64,000 nt of DNA from Bacteroidales bacterium (GTDB lineage: Bacteria > Bacteroidota > Bacteroidia > Bacteroidales > UBA3663). A program made the translations under genes and the position numbers. Below, piece after piece: positions 26,571 to 35,941 of the stretch. The first letter of the stretch is position 1. Each line of letters begins with the position of its first letter. The stretch covers positions 105,136 through 169,135 of the forward strand of contig JAFSKF010000053.1 in NCBI GenBank assembly GCA_017449065.1. Direction: 5' to 3'. The notes under the pieces were generated by a model. It ran no database searches. It was not told the DNA's origin and saw nothing but the letters and a program-made list of their open reading frames with translations.

Positions 26571-29069
26571 ATGATTACTAACGATCCTAATCAGCAGCAA
26601 CAGCCCATTGTCAATGGTTCAACCATTGTGTCGGGTACCAGTTCTGAAGAAAATTCAGGCGGTTTGGATTTTCAGACCATCGTCAATATTTTCTTAGGAA
26701 AGTGGCATGTGTTTCTTATTTGTGCTTTTGTAGCCTTGTTGATCGGAGCTGCCTATATCTGGCACTCCCCCAAGATTTATACCCAGCAGGCATCGGTGCT
26801 TGTCAAAGACCAGAAAAACGGTGTCGGTGCAGGTGCCGGTTCCGCATTTGCCGATATTGCAGGATTCTCGGGCTTGACAACCAGTAATGTGAAGAACGAG
26901 TTGCAGATTCTGGCTTCACGTTCGGTGATGATTGAAGTGATTAAGCGTCTGGGTTTGCAATATACATACTTTGAGCCGCGTTTCATGCGCGAGGATGAGT
27001 TGTATATTTCTTCTCCTGTCTATATTATTCCGTCCGACCCTGACCAGTCGGTGTATGGTGCGGCTTTTGAAGTCCAGTTCCTGTCGGAATCCGATACAAC
27101 CCAGTTTAAGTATGTTTCGGAAGATACAACGTTTGTGTGTCCGTTCGATCAGGAAGTCGAATTGCCGGGTATCGGTTTGGCTACGGTTCAGTTGCGCCGC
27201 CACACCTTCGACGACTACTATCAGAACCGTGCTCATAGTGTCAAAGTGTATGCCGGTAATCTGGATCGCGTTGCTACAGGCTATATGAAAGGTTTGTCGG
27301 TAGATCTGACACAGAAGGATGGAGCCATGCTTCAACTTTCTTATCAGGCAACCTCACCTCGCAAGGCCGCTGACATTCTGAATACGCTGATTGAAGAGTA
27401 CAATCGTCTGACCATCGAATCAAAGAATGAAGTCTTGACCACCACGTTGGGATTCATCGCTCAGCGAATGGAAGTTGTCAGAAAGGAACTCAATGCGGTG
27501 GATGCTAAGTTGGAGGGTATGAAGTCGTCGGAAAAAACGGTTAACCCGTTGACCGAGGCGAGTGGTTACCTGACTCTTTCCAAGACGCAGGAAGTTCAGA
27601 TGTCGGAGTTGGAGGTGCAGTTGCGAATCATCAAGGATTTGCGCAGTTGCATCGACACCAGCTATCTGAAGTTGCTTCCAATGAATGTGGCTTTGAACAG
27701 TCAGGTGCTGAATAGCCAGATTCAAGCCTACGATGAGGGCTTGATGCGCTACAACCAGTTGAAGTCCTATTCTTCGGAAAACAGTCCTGTCGTGCTCGAT
27801 AAGGCAACGGAACTCAATTCCTTGTATTCGAATATCCGGAATACAGCCGCTGACGTTCAGGCAGGTATTGAGCTTCAGCTGAAGGAGGTGCAGCGTTTGT
27901 CGGACAAGAACATGAGCCGTGTTAGTAACGCTACCAGCAACGAGCGACTGCTTACAAGTATCAGTCGTGAGCAGGTGGTTAAATCGGAATTGTACAATTA
28001 TTTGCTGCAGAAGTCTGAAGAAAATGCCATCATGAAGTCAATGACGGAATCGAATGTCCGACTGATTGATTCTGCCTGGGGTTCTCCCTATCCGGTAGCT
28101 CCTAAATCGAAAATGATTCTGCTGGTTGCCTTTGTGATCGGAATCGCCATTCCGTTCGGTTTCTACTATCTGAAGGATATTCTCTACACCAAGGTTCGCG
28201 GACGTTCGGATGTTACTAATGTGGTGAAAGCTCCGGTGGTGGGTGAGATTCCAAGCAAACCTAAGAAGCAGGCAAATCAGACTTTGTTTGTCGAGGCAGG
28301 TTCGAACAATCAGATCTCGGAAGCTTTCCGAATCCTTCGTGCCAATCTTTCGTTTATGGGAGTATCGAACAAGACTCAGGTGATTGCCCTAACTTCCACC
28401 ATGTCGGGTGAAGGTAAGTCGTATATTGCCATGAACCTGGCTATGACGTTTGCCATTTCCGGCAAAACGGTTTGTATGGTCGATCTCGACTTGCGTAAGA
28501 TGGCAACTTCACGAAATTTCAAGCTGCGTGGCAAGAAGGGTGTGTCCGAATATCTGGCAGGACAGGAAGACGATCTGATGTCGCTCATCCAGACAACGCC
28601 ATATGAGAATGTTTCGGTCTTCCCGGGCGGTATCATTCCGCCTAACCCGGCCGAGTTGCTGATGAGCGAACGCTTTGATAAGGCTATCGAGGAATTGCGC
28701 AAGCACTTCGACTACATCATCCTGGATAATCCTCCGTTGGGCATTGTGGCAGATACCGGTATTGCCAACCGTGTGGCTGATATCACATTGTTTGTAATCC
28801 GTGTGGGCAAGCTCGACCGTCGTCAGTTGCCGGCTGTTCAGGAGATTTACAGCAGCAACCAGTTGCGCAATATGGCTGTTGTGCTCACCGACATTGACTA
28901 CGAAGCACTCAATTACAGTATGGGTTATACCGGTTATGGTAAGTATTACGGCTACCGTTACTACGGACATACCTACTATAATTACTATGCATCGTATAAC
29001 GAAGGCGAGAGTTCGCACAAGCATTCTTACGGACTTTATCGGAAGAAACGTAAGAAAGATAAAGAATAA
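26571..29069 (+). CDS. Wzz/Wzc-type polysaccharide co-polymerase with BY-kinase domain (first copy)
   Basis: An 832-residue inner-membrane protein: Wzz domain with helix 1 near 55, a long periplasmic coiled-coil region (about 270-480), helix 2 near 520, then a cytoplasmic tyrosine kinase. Walker A is STMSGEGKSYIAMNLA (about 607-622), Walker A' is VCMVDLDLRK and Walker B is YIILDNPP. The C-terminus has a tyrosine-rich cluster (about 785-815) for autophosphorylation and a Lys/Arg tail. It controls chain length and export with the Wza protein upstream. A hairpin terminator follows. Confidence 0.93.
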   Translation: MITNDPNQQQQPIVNGSTIVSGTSSEENSGGLDFQTIVNIFLGKWHVFLICAFVALLIGAAYIWHSPKIYTQQASVLVKDQKNGVGAGAGSAFADIAGFSGLTTSNVKNELQILASRSVMIEVIKRLGLQYTYFEPRFMREDELYISSPVYIIPSDPDQSVYGAAFEVQFLSESDTTQFKYVSEDTTFVCPFDQEVELPGIGLATVQLRRHTFDDYYQNRAHSVKVYAGNLDRVATGYMKGLSVDLTQKDGAMLQLSYQATSPRKAADILNTLIEEYNRLTIESKNEVLTTTLGFIAQRMEVVRKELNAVDAKLEGMKSSEKTVNPLTEASGYLTLSKTQEVQMSELEVQLRIIKDLRSCIDTSYLKLLPMNVALNSQVLNSQIQAYDEGLMRYNQLKSYSSENSPVVLDKATELNSLYSNIRNTAADVQAGIELQLKEVQRLSDKNMSRVSNATSNERLLTSISREQVVKSELYNYLLQKSEENAIMKSMTESNVRLIDSAWGSPYPVAPKSKMILLVAFVIGIAIPFGFYYLKDILYTKVRGRSDVTNVVKAPVVGEIPSKPKKQANQTLFVEAGSNNQISEAFRILRANLSFMGVSNKTQVIALTSTMSGEGKSYIAMNLAMTFAISGKTVCMVDLDLRKMATSRNFKLRGKKGVSEYLAGQEDDLMSLIQTTPYENVSVFPGGIIPPNPAELLMSERFDKAIEELRKHFDYIILDNPPLGIVADTGIANRVADITLFVIRVGKLDRRQLPAVQEIYSSNQLRNMAVVLTDIDYEALNYSMGYTGYGKYYGYRYYGHTYYNYYASYNEGESSHKHSYGLYRKKRKKDKE

Positions 29070-29073
29070 TTTC

Positions 29074-29112
29074 ATTCCCCGAGACTTCCAGATGCCTCGG
29101 GGAATTGTTTCT
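29074..29112 (+). terminator. hairpin terminator after the first wzc
   Basis: Perfect 10-base inverted repeat ATTCCCCGAG / CTCGGGGAAT (29074-29083 and 29096-29105) with a 12-base loop, followed by TGTTTCT. It starts 5 bases after the wzc stop. Confidence 0.75.
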
Positions 29113-29139
29113 AATAAATCATAAACTCATTCATAAGTA

Positions 29140-30249
29140 ATGTCACTTCAGTGTGGTATTGTCGGATTGCCTAATGTAGGCAAATCTACTCTTTTCAATT
29201 GCCTGTCGAGCGCCAAAGCGCAGGCAGCCAACTTCCCTTTCTGCACCATCGAGCCTAATGTAGGCGTTATTACGGTGCCTGACGAGCGTCTGAACAAGTT
29301 AGCCGAAATAGTTCATCCCGGCCGTATTGTTCCTGCCACTGTCGAGATTGTCGATATTGCAGGATTGGTGAAGGGTGCTTCCAAGGGCGAAGGCTTGGGA
29401 AACAAATTTCTGGCTAATATCCGGGAAACCGATGCCATTATCCACGTGCTCCGTTGTTTCGACGATGGTAATGTGGTGCATGTAGATGGTTCGGTCGATC
29501 CGGTTCGCGACAAAGAAATCATCGATGCCGAACTCCAGCTTAAGGATCTGGAGACGATTGAGAGCCGTCTGCCCAAAGTGCAGAAGTTGGCTCAAGTCGG
29601 TAATGATAAGGACGCTAAAGTTCAGTTCGAACTGATGAGCGCCATCAAGGAGGCTTTGCTTGCCGGAAAATCAGCCCGCGAGATTACCTCGAAGTTGACG
29701 GCTCCGGATGAGATTCAGGCCGCCCGCGAACTCTTCCTGCTGACCAGCAAACCGATTCTTTATGTTTGCAACGTGGATGAGGCCAGCGCCAAGACAGGTA
29801 ATGCCTACGTGGAAGCCGTCAAGAAGGCTGTTGAAGGCGAGGACGCAGAAGTGTTGGTCATCTCGGCTAAGATCGAGAGCGAAATTGCAGAACTTGAGAG
29901 CTACGAGGAACGGCAGATGTTCCTGGAGGAACTGGGCTTGAGTGAGAGTGGCGTGAATCGGCTCATCCATTCAGCATACAGCCTTTTGGGCTTGCAGACC
30001 TATATCACCGCTGGTCCGATGGAAGTGAAAGCCTGGACATTCCGCAAGGGAATGAAAGCTCCGCAATGCGCAGGTATTATTCACGGAGACTTCGAGAAAG
30101 GCTTTATCCGTGCAGAAGTCATCAAGTACGATGATTATCTGCAGTATGGTTCGGAAGCCGCTGTTCGTGAAGCCGGCAAACTGGGTGTGGAAGGCAAAGA
30201 TTATGTGGTTCAGGATGGTGACATCATGCACTTCCGTTTCAATGTATAG
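29140..30249 (+). CDS. ychF: redox-regulated ATPase YchF
   Basis: A 369-residue Obg-family protein. The P-loop GLPNVGKSTLFNCLSSAKA is at residues 8-26, switch region ANFPFCTIEPNVGVI follows, then DIAGLVKGASKGEGLGNKFL. The expected NKxD motif reads NVDE (YVCNVDEAS), the YchF hallmark that gives ATP preference. A C-terminal TGS domain (TAGPMEVKAWTF to DIMHFRFNV) completes it. It binds ribosomes and is linked to stress responses. Its last 8 bases overlap the M23 peptidase start. Confidence 0.96.
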   Translation: MSLQCGIVGLPNVGKSTLFNCLSSAKAQAANFPFCTIEPNVGVITVPDERLNKLAEIVHPGRIVPATVEIVDIAGLVKGASKGEGLGNKFLANIRETDAIIHVLRCFDDGNVVHVDGSVDPVRDKEIIDAELQLKDLETIESRLPKVQKLAQVGNDKDAKVQFELMSAIKEALLAGKSAREITSKLTAPDEIQAARELFLLTSKPILYVCNVDEASAKTGNAYVEAVKKAVEGEDAEVLVISAKIESEIAELESYEERQMFLEELGLSESGVNRLIHSAYSLLGLQTYITAGPMEVKAWTFRKGMKAPQCAGIIHGDFEKGFIRAEVIKYDDYLQYGSEAAVREAGKLGVEGKDYVVQDGDIMHFRFNV

Positions 30250-31996
30250 ACTTCTCACCATAATTTTATTATGTATGGGCACCGGAGCTTGGGCGCAAAC
30301 AGCGTCTTTAACTCCGGTGCTGCCCGATTCCGGTATGCAGTATTGTCTGCCTATCGATATGGAACCGTTCCTGGCCGGAAATTTCGGGGAATTGCGCAAA
30401 AACCATTTCCATGCAGGGCTTGATTTCAAGACACAGAGTACCGTCAACCATCCGGTACGGGCTTTTGCAGACGGATACGTTTGCCGGGCAGGAATCAATG
30501 CCTATGGCTACGGATTGGTGCTCTATGTCCGTCATCCGCAATACCAGTTGACATCTGTCTATGCGCATTTGAACGGATTCAGCGCCTACATATATAATAA
30601 GGTACGCGCGAGACAAGCAGAAATGGAGGAAAACAACGCACAGGTCTGGTTTGAGCCGGACGAACTTCCGGTAAAGATGGGAGACATCATTGCACAAAGT
30701 GGTAATACCGGCAGTTCAGGAGGACCTCATGTGCACTTCGAGTTGCGCGATTGTAACGACGACGATGATGCCTTCTACAATCCGATGCCGTTTTTTGTCG
30801 ATAGCATTGCTGACCATAAGGCACCGCGAGCCAGTCACGTTTATTTATATCCGTTGGGAGGATTGGCCAACGGACAAAGTGTGCGCCAGACGGCAGCCGT
30901 TATTAAGTCGCAATCCGGACAGCGCACCCTCAATCGGGTGTTTACGGCTTGGGGACGGGTCGGTTTAGGCATCAAGGCGTTCGATTACATGGAAAACCAA
31001 AGCAATTTATATGGGGTTACTTCCATTCAGCTCTATAAGGATGATGAGCTAATCTACCATTACGATTGCCGGGGATTCCGCTATTCAGAGCGCCGCTACA
31101 CCAACTCCCTGACCGATTATGCCGCTTGGTTGTTGCATGGAAGCCTGATCCAGAAAAGTTTCATTGAACCGGACAACCGCTTGCAGATGATCGACCATAC
31201 ATTAGGCGACGGAACCTTTGTTATCGATGAGGAACGTACCTATCAGTTCCGGTACGTGCTGTCGGACGCCCATGGAAACCAGAGCGAAATTTGTTTCCCC
31301 GTGAGAGGAAAAAATTTCCCCCACGGGCCCGCAAATTCTCCCCTGTGGAGCGATATGCCTGCAGGCACTCGGACAGGCAAGGGTATTTTGGTCCGTTGTC
31401 AGGAATCCTTCCACTTCGATTCATTGGGATGTAGTTTCAGCCTTGACCCCGGCAACTTGTACGCTGATGCCATTCTCCCGTTCAGGAAATCGTTGGTGGC
31501 AGAACCGGTCAAACCCTGCGTTTCTGACATCTATACCATTGGCGAAGTAAGTGTGCCGGTGCATGGAACTTTCCCCATTTCCATTCCGATACCTAAAGCC
31601 TATGCAGATACCTTGACGCATCCGGAACAACTGTATATCGTGAATGTCGATGGTGGATATGAAGGCGGAGAATATCGCGATGGTGCCGTGCATGCCAATG
31701 TCAGCGCTTTCGGACGTTATGCTGTTCGGCGTGACACTAAAAAACCGATAGCCGGCTTTACCAGTTTGACTTGGAACCGCGGACAGATTTCTGTGTCCGA
31801 TGTGGGAAGTGGAGTCAAACAGTTCAAGGTGTTTATCGACGGTAAGTTTGTTCCCTTCGACCTCAACCGCTATGGATGCAGGTATGGCTATCCCCGGCAT
31901 TTCGGAATCGAAAAAGGCAAAACGCATACCATTCGGATCTGGATCACCGATTATTGCGGCAACGAAAACGAGATAGAAACCAAGAGATATTTTTAA
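30242..31996 (+). CDS. secreted M23 (LytM-type) peptidase
   Basis: A 584-residue protein from the start MYRLLTIILLCMGTGAWAQ, a signal peptide, overlapping ychF by 8 bases. The LytM zinc site is complete: HFHAGLDFK (HxxxD) and GGPHVHFELRD (HxH), within about 55-185. The C-terminal 390 residues form beta-rich Ig-like segments with no named family. It should cut peptidoglycan cross-bridges or serve as an envelope hydrolase. A longer in-frame start inside ychF is rejected as it hides the signal peptide. Confidence 0.9.
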   Translation: MYRLLTIILLCMGTGAWAQTASLTPVLPDSGMQYCLPIDMEPFLAGNFGELRKNHFHAGLDFKTQSTVNHPVRAFADGYVCRAGINAYGYGLVLYVRHPQYQLTSVYAHLNGFSAYIYNKVRARQAEMEENNAQVWFEPDELPVKMGDIIAQSGNTGSSGGPHVHFELRDCNDDDDAFYNPMPFFVDSIADHKAPRASHVYLYPLGGLANGQSVRQTAAVIKSQSGQRTLNRVFTAWGRVGLGIKAFDYMENQSNLYGVTSIQLYKDDELIYHYDCRGFRYSERRYTNSLTDYAAWLLHGSLIQKSFIEPDNRLQMIDHTLGDGTFVIDEERTYQFRYVLSDAHGNQSEICFPVRGKNFPHGPANSPLWSDMPAGTRTGKGILVRCQESFHFDSLGCSFSLDPGNLYADAILPFRKSLVAEPVKPCVSDIYTIGEVSVPVHGTFPISIPIPKAYADTLTHPEQLYIVNVDGGYEGGEYRDGAVHANVSAFGRYAVRRDTKKPIAGFTSLTWNRGQISVSDVGSGVKQFKVFIDGKFVPFDLNRYGCRYGYPRHFGIEKGKTHTIRIWITDYCGNENEIETKRYF

Positions 31997-32006
31997 ATAT
32001 ACAAAT

Positions 32007-33695
32007 ATGAAATCAGTAGCATCTTCACTTGTATTATTCCTGATGGGATGTCCGATATGGGCTTGTACGAACTTCATTGTGGGCAAAAACGCTTCTGTAA
32101 ACGGATCGACGATGATCAGTTACGCGGCTGACAGTCACCAGCTTTATGGCGAACTCTACTATACGCCTGCTGCCGATCATCCGGCTGATGCCATGCGTCC
32201 GATTATCGATTGGGACACGCAGCGCCCTTTGGGACAAATCCGGGAAGTGCCACACACCTATCGCGTGGTCGGTAATGTGAACGAATATCAGGTAACGGTA
32301 GCAGAATCCACTTGGGGCGGCGATCTGACGCTGATGGACAGCACGGGAATCGTCGATTACGGTTCGCTGATCTATATTGCCCTTGAACGCTCCCGTACCG
32401 CTCGCGAAGCCATCGATGTGATGACGTCGTTGGTGGCTGAATATGGTTATGCCAGTGAAGGAGAGACTTTTTCCATTGGTGATCCGAACGAGGTTTGGGT
32501 GATGGATCTAATCGGCAAAGGTCCCGGCAATAAAGGCGCCCTTTGGGTGGCTCGTCGCATTCCCGACGACTGTATCGCAGCGCATGCCAATCAGGCACGT
32601 ATCCATACATTTCCGCAAACCAAGAAACTGAACAAGAAACTGAATCGTTACGAGGTGGGCGACAGTTGCCTGTATGCAGCGGATGTTATTTCGTTTGCCC
32701 GACAGACAGGACGATTCAGCGGTTTGGATAAAGATTTCGATTTTTGCAGGGCATACGCAGAGCAGGATTTCGGAGCTTTCCGTGCCTGTGACGGAAGAGT
32801 TTGGGCTTTTTTCAACCATTTCAAGAAAGGAATGGATAAGTATTTTCCTTTCGTAAACTACGAATGCACGCCCAATTGTCCGCAAGATTCCGTGCTTCCG
32901 CTTTACGTACGTCCGGATCGGAAACTTTCGCATCGGGATGTGCAAAATGCGATGCGAGACCACTTTGAGGGTACACCTTGGGATATGACGCAAGATGTGG
33001 GTGGCGGTCCGTTCCATTGTGCGTATCGCTGGCGTCCGATGGGATTCGAGGTAGATGGACAGAAATATATTCACGAACGTGCGGTAGCTACCCAGCAGAC
33101 AGGCTTTGTCTTTGTTAGCGAAATGCGAGGCTGGTTGCCTCGTGAGGTGGGAGCCAAGACCTGGTTTGCGGTCGATGATGCCAATACGGCAGTATTTACT
33201 CCGATTTACAACAATATTCTGGAGGCACCGGAATGTTTCCGGGTTGGCAACGGTGATATCTTAACCTTCAGTTGGACGTCCGCTTTCTGGATGAATAACT
33301 GGGTGGCTCAGCAAGTTTATACACGTTATGAAGCCATGATGGAAGATGTCAGTCGGGTGCGCGATGCCCTTGAAGACAGATTCGATAGCCAGCAAGACAG
33401 CATCGATACTCAGGCGCTTGCATTGTTGAAAACCAGCACGTCCTCCGTTACCCGCTTCTTGAACGACTATAGTGCTGCAGAAGCCAATGGAGCTACATCG
33501 AAGTATAAGGAACTGGCTCTGTATCTGTTGGTCAAATACATGGACGGCAACATCAAAAAAGAAGTGGAAGGACAGCCGGGAAATTTCAAGCGCACTCCTT
33601 ATGGCGTGTGTGAATTTCCTCTTCAACCCGCTTATAGCGAAGATTTCCTGCGTGCTATTGTCAATCAGCATGGAGATGTGATTCGAGTCAAGTGA
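32007..33695 (+). CDS. C69-family dipeptidase
   Basis: A 562-residue protein with a short signal peptide. Cys20 directly follows it (WACTNFIVGKNASVNG), as required for an N-terminal-nucleophile hydrolase whose new N-terminus is the catalytic Cys. The PepD-like core follows: ESTWGGDLTLMDSTGIVDYG, FSIGDPNEVWVMDLIG and AHANQARI. It should degrade dipeptides in the periplasm. It lies 10 bases after the M23 peptidase, so the two may process wall peptides together (inference). Confidence 0.88.
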   Translation: MKSVASSLVLFLMGCPIWACTNFIVGKNASVNGSTMISYAADSHQLYGELYYTPAADHPADAMRPIIDWDTQRPLGQIREVPHTYRVVGNVNEYQVTVAESTWGGDLTLMDSTGIVDYGSLIYIALERSRTAREAIDVMTSLVAEYGYASEGETFSIGDPNEVWVMDLIGKGPGNKGALWVARRIPDDCIAAHANQARIHTFPQTKKLNKKLNRYEVGDSCLYAADVISFARQTGRFSGLDKDFDFCRAYAEQDFGAFRACDGRVWAFFNHFKKGMDKYFPFVNYECTPNCPQDSVLPLYVRPDRKLSHRDVQNAMRDHFEGTPWDMTQDVGGGPFHCAYRWRPMGFEVDGQKYIHERAVATQQTGFVFVSEMRGWLPREVGAKTWFAVDDANTAVFTPIYNNILEAPECFRVGNGDILTFSWTSAFWMNNWVAQQVYTRYEAMMEDVSRVRDALEDRFDSQQDSIDTQALALLKTSTSSVTRFLNDYSAAEANGATSKYKELALYLLVKYMDGNIKKEVEGQPGNFKRTPYGVCEFPLQPAYSEDFLRAIVNQHGDVIRVK

Positions 33696-33719
33696 TTGAG
33701 CGATTCATACATGATGCTA

Positions 33720-33790
33720 TAAACAGAGAAACGGCCCGTCTCACGACGTGCCGCTTCCTTCATTACCTTAAATCTAATACCATGAAAAAC
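33720..33790 (-). ncRNA. candidate small RNA with a six-codon reading frame and GNRA-capped terminator
   Basis: Read on the minus strand, a TATCTTTG -7 box (33797-33804) is followed by a short leader. Then comes ATG GTA TTA GAT TTA AGG TAA (33783-33763, peptide MVLDLR). Then comes a hairpin (33756-33729): AAGCGGC / GCCGTTT and CGTC / GACG around a GTGA tetraloop, with one A-G mismatch, then CTCTGTTT. It is separate from the neighbouring genes: it lies between the convergent ends of the dipeptidase and aminopeptidase P genes. Read on + the same hairpin could terminate the dipeptidase transcript. RNA status is inferred. Confidence 0.45.
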
Positions 33791-33796
33791 ACGATG

Positions 33797-33804
33797 CAAA
33801 GATA
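33797..33804 (-). promoter_or_regulatory. -7 element of the candidate small RNA
   Basis: The minus strand reads TATCTTTG (exact TAnnTTTG). A GTTG lies 24 bases upstream, too far for a standard -33 element. Confidence 0.45.
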
Positions 33805-33874
33805 GACATATTTTCTTAAATATACGTACAACCGATTGCATCATGGTTGTTTTTTAACTAAATTTAGGTATAGG

Positions 33875-33918
33875 AACCGACATTTTGTAATATGTATTTT
33901 GCAAAATGTCGGTTTTTA
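33875..33918 (+). terminator. strong hairpin terminator between convergent genes
   Basis: Perfect 13-base inverted repeat AACCGACATTTTG / CAAAATGTCGGTT (33875-33887 and 33902-33914), loop 14 bases, then TTTATT on +. It ends against the aminopeptidase stop, so it can also fold in that transcript. Confidence 0.75.
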
Positions 33919-35637
33919 TTATATCAAATTGACGCATTTTTGTTTCAGCCAAATGCGGTCGCTTTCTTCTAAATAGGGAGATACAAGTTCATAAACGCGT
34001 CTGTTATAATTGTTTATCCAATTGGTCTCATCGACGGTTAAGAGATTCCTGTCGATGCAGGATGTATCAATATAACAAAGAGTCAGCGTTTCCAGACAAA
34101 GAAATTCGCCATGTTCCGAAAGATCGCAGGGAGTGGCATCAGGAGCCTCATTCTTCACATCGAAAGGTCTGACAAGAACGCAATTCTCATGGCGGACACC
34201 ATACTTGCCGCCTAAATATATGGCAGGTTCGTTGCTAAAGAGCATCCCTTCCTCCAAAATTTGCGGATTGTGCTCCATACGGATTGATTCCGGTCCTTCA
34301 TGGCAACCCAGATAGTGTCCGACACCATGACCGGTTCCATGGCGATAGGTTTTCCCGTCGCGCCATAAATCCAAACGAGCCAGCGCGTCCAACTGGTCGC
34401 CGCGAGTGCCTTTTGGAAAAACAGCTGTTGCCAAACGGATATGCCCTTTCAAGACCAATGTATAGTCACGTTTCATGGCATCGCTGACCTTTCCGACGCC
34501 AATAGTGCGGGTGATATCCGTTGTTCCATCTAAATACTGACCGCCAGTATCAATCAGCAGCAATCCGTCTCCTTGAATCGTTACGTTCGATTCTGGACGA
34601 GGTTCGTAATGGGGCAAGGCGCCATGCTCGTTCCAAGCCACAATGGCATCGAAACTTTCTTCGCGATAGTCTTCGAAGGAACTTCTGTAATGGATCAGTT
34701 TGTCAACACAATCCAGTTCTGTAATGGTTTCACCGGCCTTTAAGGCATCTTCTAACCAATGGTAGAAACGGGTTAAGGCGATGCCGTCTTTCAGCATGGC
34801 TTTGCGATATCCTTCGATCTCCACCGGATTTTTGATGGCTTTCATCAGCGGAATCGGATTGTTCGTCGTATAGTGCAAACCTTTTTCAGCTGTCAATGGG
34901 GCCTCTTCATAGGGCGCCGTTTCTATGCCCAGGTTCTGCAAATACATCTTTACTTCTTGTGTCAGCTTAGCATCGTCCACAAAGAGCACTTTTCGGGTTT
35001 CGGACAGCAAGAGATAGCTTATAAAAACAGGTGTGCAATGAATGTCAGAACCTCGCAGATTCAGCACCCAGGCTATTTCGTCTAATGCTTTTAGGAACAG
35101 CGCACCTTTCCCGTCTTCCCGATGAATGCAATCCAGCACCCTCCGAATCTTTTCTGCGGCAGAAACACCATTATAGGCATCCGGATAGATTTCAATTTTT
35201 CCTTGGGGCAAAGTGGGTCGATCTTCCCACAAAGGAGAGATCAGATCCTTGTCCATGGTGATGAAATCAGCCATTTTCCCGAAAATCACGCGTTTGTCTC
35301 CCGCAATAACCGGAGGGTTCACCGATTGTTTGATATAGTTGTTCAGCCAGGTTTCCACAGGAATATCCACCTTCATTTTCATCAGTTGGAAGCCACTGTC
35401 CGCCAATTGCTGGTCACCACTCAGAAAGAAGCGGGAATCGGTCCATAACAAAGCTTCGTTCTGGGTGACAATCACCGTAGCTACTTCGCCTCTGAAACCG
35501 GTCAGCCAGGTAATACACTTCCAGTATTCGGGCAGATATTCGCTCTCATGCGGATCGGAATTGACCATCAGATAAAGGTCGATACCCTTTTGTTGCATGG
35601 ATTGTCGCAAGTTTTTCAGTTTCTGATTTTGCTTCAT
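33919..35637 (-). CDS. M24B aminopeptidase P family protein
   Basis: A 572-residue three-domain Xaa-Pro aminopeptidase. Two creatinase-like N-terminal domains (about 1-300) precede the pita-bread domain. Metal ligands are seen in LLIDTGGQYLDGTTDITRT (two Asp), HGTGHGVGHYLG (His) and the Glu residues of FSNEPAIY and HGEFLCLETLT. The length suits the long cytosolic form. It removes N-terminal residues before proline. It is monocistronic, reading toward the dipeptidase. Confidence 0.93.
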   Translation of the reverse strand: MKQNQKLKNLRQSMQQKGIDLYLMVNSDPHESEYLPEYWKCITWLTGFRGEVATVIVTQNEALLWTDSRFFLSGDQQLADSGFQLMKMKVDIPVETWLNNYIKQSVNPPVIAGDKRVIFGKMADFITMDKDLISPLWEDRPTLPQGKIEIYPDAYNGVSAAEKIRRVLDCIHREDGKGALFLKALDEIAWVLNLRGSDIHCTPVFISYLLLSETRKVLFVDDAKLTQEVKMYLQNLGIETAPYEEAPLTAEKGLHYTTNNPIPLMKAIKNPVEIEGYRKAMLKDGIALTRFYHWLEDALKAGETITELDCVDKLIHYRSSFEDYREESFDAIVAWNEHGALPHYEPRPESNVTIQGDGLLLIDTGGQYLDGTTDITRTIGVGKVSDAMKRDYTLVLKGHIRLATAVFPKGTRGDQLDALARLDLWRDGKTYRHGTGHGVGHYLGCHEGPESIRMEHNPQILEEGMLFSNEPAIYLGGKYGVRHENCVLVRPFDVKNEAPDATPCDLSEHGEFLCLETLTLCYIDTSCIDRNLLTVDETNWINNYNRRVYELVSPYLEESDRIWLKQKCVNLI

Positions 35638-35666
35638 TTTTTTGCTTGCTAACTTAATAAAATTTG

Positions 35667-35710
35667 TTTCCTAACTGGAGAAAAATATTTTCCTAACTGA
35701 GAAAAAATAT
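35667..35710. repeat. 22-bp tandem repeat, two copies
   Basis: Copies at 35667-35688 and 35689-35710 share TTTCCTAACTG followed by an A-rich GAGAAAAA...TAT, differing by a swap of GA/AG. They lie in the leader region of the aminopeptidase gene. Confidence 0.7.
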
Positions 35711-35726
35711 TTCCCCTGTTGGGCCG

Positions 35727-35734
35727 CAAATGTA
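35727..35734 (-). promoter_or_regulatory. -7 element for the aminopeptidase P gene
   Basis: The minus strand reads TACATTTG (TAnnTTTG), about 90 bases before the ATG at 35637, with the 22-bp tandem repeats in the intervening leader. No correctly spaced -33 was found. The rest of 35638-35804 is AT-rich with nothing else recognised. Confidence 0.4.
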
Positions 35735-35804
35735 ATCATTTTTTTGCAAAATGGGAATAACATAGAGGAAAAAATAAAGTTTTCAACACTTTTTCCCACA
35801 TTTA

Positions 35805-35836
35805 TTTGGATTATTGTCCTAAAAGTTTTAACTTTG
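35805..35836 (+). promoter_or_regulatory. Bacteroidota promoter of rpsU
   Basis: TTTG 35805-35808, spacer of 20, TAACTTTG 35829-35836; both exact. Confidence 0.75.
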
Positions 35837-35841
35837 CACCC

Positions 35842-35941
35842 GTTTATCAAAGTGGTAAACGGCAGATGCGTCCAAGGTCGTAGAAATGGAGATGTAAAAA
35901 AGGGGGCCGGACAAATCTGAACACTTAATAACCCGTACGAT
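35842..35941 (+). promoter_or_regulatory. structured leader of rpsU
   Basis: The leader of about 100 bases has a hairpin CGTTTA / TAAACG near its start (about 35840-35861). A longer pairing AGAT..GTCC with GGAC..ATCT (about 35863-35919) is also possible. GGAG and GGGGG lie well upstream of the ATG, while the last 12 bases hold no Shine-Dalgarno sequence. Such leaders often serve ribosomal-protein feedback; that is inference here. Confidence 0.4.
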
